DNA of 37,278 nucleotides from a virus. Positions 35,285 to 37,278 of the stretch are shown one piece after another. Both the position numbers and the translations under genes were made by a program. The stretch spans positions 1 through 37,278 of the IMG/VR virus record IMGVR_UViG_3300044819_000079. One strand, written 5' to 3'. Under the pieces are notes generated by a model. It was given only the letters and a program-made list of their open reading frames with translations. It made no database searches and was not told the origin of the DNA. Position 1 is the first letter of the stretch. Each line of letters starts with the position of its first letter.

Positions 35285-35764
35285 TCACCAGAAGTAGTTG
35301 AGGATGGAGTACTCCGAGGCCACGCCGCCCTGGCCAAGCGTGCGCGCGATGTTGATGGAGATCTTGTAGTTCTGCTTCTTGCGCTCGTAGTCCGCGACGA
35401 ACTGCGCGATCCAGCTCTGGTAGTTCTGGGTCTTGTCGAAGATCCGCACCGACACGCCACCGGAGCTGTACGAGAGCTCGTTGCGGGACTGCAGGATGCC
35501 CTGGCTGCGCAGCACCTGGATCGCCGAGCCGTACATCAGCAGGTAGAGCGACGGGAAGGTCGCCACATAGTAGGTGCCGAGCAGCGGCGCCGTGACGGTG
35601 AAGTCGTCGACGCACATCGCCATCGCGAGATCGAGGCGCTCGTCGTCGGACTCCTGCTTGCGGATCAGCCGGTTCAGCTCCGGCGTGTCGTTCAGAAACA
35701 GCCGGAGTAGCCGACGAGCCTTCTGGCGCGCCTGGTTCTCCGGGGTTCCCGCGCTCGTGGTCAC
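35285..35764 (-). CDS. probable head-completion or connector protein, 159 aa
   Basis: The GTG start follows a weak ribosome site, 15 bases after the acidic gene. The product is helical at the N-terminus (ARQKARRLLRLFLNDTPELN), then has a hydrophobic region (TYYVATFPSLYLLMYGSAIQ) and a helical C-terminus with YERKKQNYKISINIA. This matches the small helical adaptor proteins between capsid and tail. It is placed between capsid and neck genes, but I recognise no family. Confidence 0.55.
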   Translation of the reverse strand: MTTSAGTPENQARQKARRLLRLFLNDTPELNRLIRKQESDDERLDLAMAMCVDDFTVTAPLLGTYYVATFPSLYLLMYGSAIQVLRSQGILQSRNELSYSSGGVSVRIFDKTQNYQSWIAQFVADYERKKQNYKISINIARTLGQGGVASEYSILNYFW

Positions 35765-35779
35765 GTCTCGGATTCTACG

Positions 35780-36241
35780 CTACTTGGTGGCGCTCAGCCC
35801 GGGCCGTGTCGCGAAGCCCGCGGGCGCCTCGTCCTTGCGCTCGTACACGGCCTTGGGGATGTCGCCGAGGCCATCATCGTCGTCATCCGTCGAGTTCGAC
35901 GCCTTGACCGGCGCTGGATCGTCGCCGACGGCGACCAGCGGCACCGAGTGCCGACGCCGCTGGCTGACGACCAGCGTGGCCGCCCCCTCAGGCTCGGCCG
36001 CAACCTTGGCGATCGGCTTGTCGTCGTCATCGTCCTTGTCGACGTCAACAGGCCGCGGTCCCTCCTTGATCGGCGCAGGGACCTTGGCGAATTCGCCGTC
36101 CTCGATCTGGAACCCCGTGTCGTCGCGGGTTCCCTGATCGAGACGGTTGAGCGTCACTGACTGGCCGGGCTGGAGCAGCTTGCCGGCGGCCGTCAGGAAC
36201 TTCGGGTGCTTCGAGACGTTCGTGACCTTGTGCTTGAGCAT
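35780..36241 (-). CDS. acidic structural-operon protein, 153 aa
   Basis: Residues 1-60 are a compact basic/beta domain (VTNVSKHPKFLTAAGKLLQP, then GQSVTLNRLD). The remainder is a disordered acidic linker with two Asp runs (DKDDDDDK and DDDDDG), ending in a short basic segment. Its position between the capsid and connector genes suggests a capsid decoration or head-completion protein whose acidic tail may interact with the virion surface. No catalytic motif. Confidence 0.55.
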   Translation of the reverse strand: MLKHKVTNVSKHPKFLTAAGKLLQPGQSVTLNRLDQGTRDDTGFQIEDGEFAKVPAPIKEGPRPVDVDKDDDDDKPIAKVAAEPEGAATLVVSQRRRHSVPLVAVGDDPAPVKASNSTDDDDDGLGDIPKAVYERKDEAPAGFATRPGLSATK

Positions 36242-36285
36242 CCCCCTGACGGTAAGCGCCGGCGGGGGGCGGGGTCAAGCCGCGA

Positions 36286-37176
36286 TCAGGTCAGCGTCAT
36301 CTTCGCGGTCGCGCGAAGATTGCCGTAGCCCATGCCGACGTACTCCCACGTCTGCCACGACACCATGTCACCGCGCTTCTCGATGTAGAACTTCGTGTCG
36401 TTGAGGATGTAGAAGTTCCCGAGGTACATCGGGTCGGTGAAGATGTAGATGTCGCCGGGCGCGACGATCGAGCTCTTGATCGTCACGACCAGCTTGTGGC
36501 CGAGGATCGTGTTGTACTTGTAGCCGTTCACCAGGACTTCGGACGCCAGCGGCGAACCGATGACCGCGGCTTCCTGGACCATGAAGTCCAGCCAGTCGGC
36601 CTTGTTCATGAGCACGGTACCGACGGAGAGCTCGTCGGTGTCGAGCGCCTTGAACAGCTTGACGAGGTTGTCGGAGGTCGCGGGACCCGCACTCGCCGGC
36701 GCGATGTTCTTGCCGTTCGCCACGATCACGGCGTCGGTGAACTCGATGAACTTGCCGTCCTCGACCTTCTGGACGTCCTTGACCGAGTTCTCCTCGATCA
36801 CCTTCGTCACGGGGTAGTCGTAGGCCAGCAGTTCCGCCTCGTTCTTGCGGAACTTGTCGGACTCGACCTTGAAGAACGGGATCTCGTACCGATCGCCCTC
36901 GATGTAGCGCTCGTGCGTCTTGCCGCGGAAGTTGACCGCGGCCGCGCTCGACTGCGGCTCGATGTCGCAGATCTTGACGAGCGTGTCGTGGTTCACCGAC
37001 CGCTGGCAGTCGGCCTTGGTCACGTACTCGGGAGGGATGATCGCGCGAGCGAACGACACCTCGCGGAGTCGCTCACGCACGAACGCGCCGCCCGCCTGGG
37101 CGGCTTTCTCGAGACCGTCGGCCGTGTCGAGCTTCGAGATGAACAGGTTGTTGAATGTTGCGGCGTCGATTTCCAT
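36286..37176 (-). CDS. major capsid protein
   Basis: The 296-residue product reads ARAIIPPEYVTKADCQRSVNHD, then ERYIEGDRYEIPFFKVESD, IIEENSVKDVQ, VLMNKADWLDF, GDIYIFTDPMYLGNFYI and a Trp-rich C-terminal segment. That is the E-loop, P-domain and A-domain layout I associate with HK97-fold capsid proteins of large contractile-tail phages. GAGGAGAGCC precedes the ATG. It is followed at once by head-tail proteins. There is no fused protease or scaffold. Capsid identity rests on layout and gene order, not on a computed alignment. Confidence 0.7.
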   Translation of the reverse strand: MEIDAATFNNLFISKLDTADGLEKAAQAGGAFVRERLREVSFARAIIPPEYVTKADCQRSVNHDTLVKICDIEPQSSAAAVNFRGKTHERYIEGDRYEIPFFKVESDKFRKNEAELLAYDYPVTKVIEENSVKDVQKVEDGKFIEFTDAVIVANGKNIAPASAGPATSDNLVKLFKALDTDELSVGTVLMNKADWLDFMVQEAAVIGSPLASEVLVNGYKYNTILGHKLVVTIKSSIVAPGDIYIFTDPMYLGNFYILNDTKFYIEKRGDMVSWQTWEYVGMGYGNLRATAKMTLT

Positions 37177-37226
37177 GGCTCTCTCCTCGTTGCAGGTCTC
37201 GGTTGGATGGTTGGTTCAGCCGAGCC

Positions 37227-37278
37227 TTACGCCGGCGACTCGAAGGTGAGGACGCCGCTGTCCAGGCTGATCACGCGC
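37227..37278 (-). CDS. 3' end of the gene upstream of the capsid gene (partial)
   Basis: The minus-strand frame ends VISLDSGVLTFESPA followed by TAA; the rest lies beyond the right edge. Strand-like residues with Ser/Thr/Asp fit a phage head-decoration or small capsid-associated protein, which often precedes the major capsid gene, but too little is visible to name it. It is separated from the capsid start by 50 bases that hold a GAGGAG ribosome site. Confidence 0.4.
   Translation of the reverse strand, partial: RVISLDSGVLTFESPA

Noticed and set aside
1-37278. Signs of lysogeny or mobile elements (integrase, transposase, att sites, terminal inverted repeats)
   Set aside because: I saw no recombinase motif and no flanking repeats; lifestyle cannot be decided from this window.

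Overview
The window is the interior of a GC-rich tailed-phage genome with a contractile tail. The evidence is a large tail sheath gene, the tail tube-like gene that follows it, and a capsid-to-tail morphogenesis block in the usual order. Genes are densely packed, with ATGA, GTGA and TGATG start/stop overlaps and Shine-Dalgarno (SD) sites in the GGAGG/AAGGAG class. I see no integrase, transposase, tRNA, rRNA or CRISPR array. Terminase, portal, tape measure, baseplate and DNA polymerase are not visible and presumably lie outside. The host cannot be named; base composition and a sigma70-like promoter suggest a GC-rich bacterium.

Region 1 (1-10003, plus strand): early or accessory genes, mostly small and unrecognised. 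Recognisable ones are a DUF5131 (Gp37/Gp68) protein, a possible DUF2829/Tad2-like protein, a HAD phosphatase, a small HExxH protein, several Cys-pair zinc proteins and a DinG/XPD-like iron-sulphur helicase.

Region 2 (10004-13602, plus): an operon behind a 7-3-7 palindrome. It encodes a histone-H1-like protein with a winged-helix C-terminus, a HerA/FtsK-type ATPase with two tandem winged-helix-like repeats, and a zinc protein with ten clustered cysteines.

Region 3 (13599-14823, minus): one reverse-strand gene for a two-repeat beta-rich protein. It has its own sigma70-like promoter (TTGACG-17-GATACT) and a hairpin leader, and looks like a moron-type insertion.

Region 4 (14824-18997, plus): small genes, including a second, diverged DUF5131-like gene, zinc ribbon proteins, a 53-residue acidic protein followed by an intrinsic terminator, a ribbon-helix-helix regulator and an FmdB-like protein.

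Region 5 (19101-28217, plus): a DNA replication, recombination and repair module. It has a Sak4-like ATPase, a Cas4/RecB-like nuclease with four Fe-S-type cysteines, a divergent DnaN-like sliding clamp, an OB-fold ssDNA-binding protein, a VRR-NUC-like nuclease and a PolB-type 3'-5' exonuclease. Interleaved are a lytic transglycosylase and a sigma region 4-like HTH protein.

Region 6 (28257-29070, plus) holds two unrecognised genes that meet the structural operon tail to tail. Region 7 (29039-37278, minus) is that operon. Read right to left it runs: end of an upstream gene, major capsid protein, acidic protein, connector/neck proteins, likely tail terminator, sheath, tube, small protein.

No gene-free stretch exceeds 300 bases. 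The longest (21893-22154) is AT-richer and seems regulatory.
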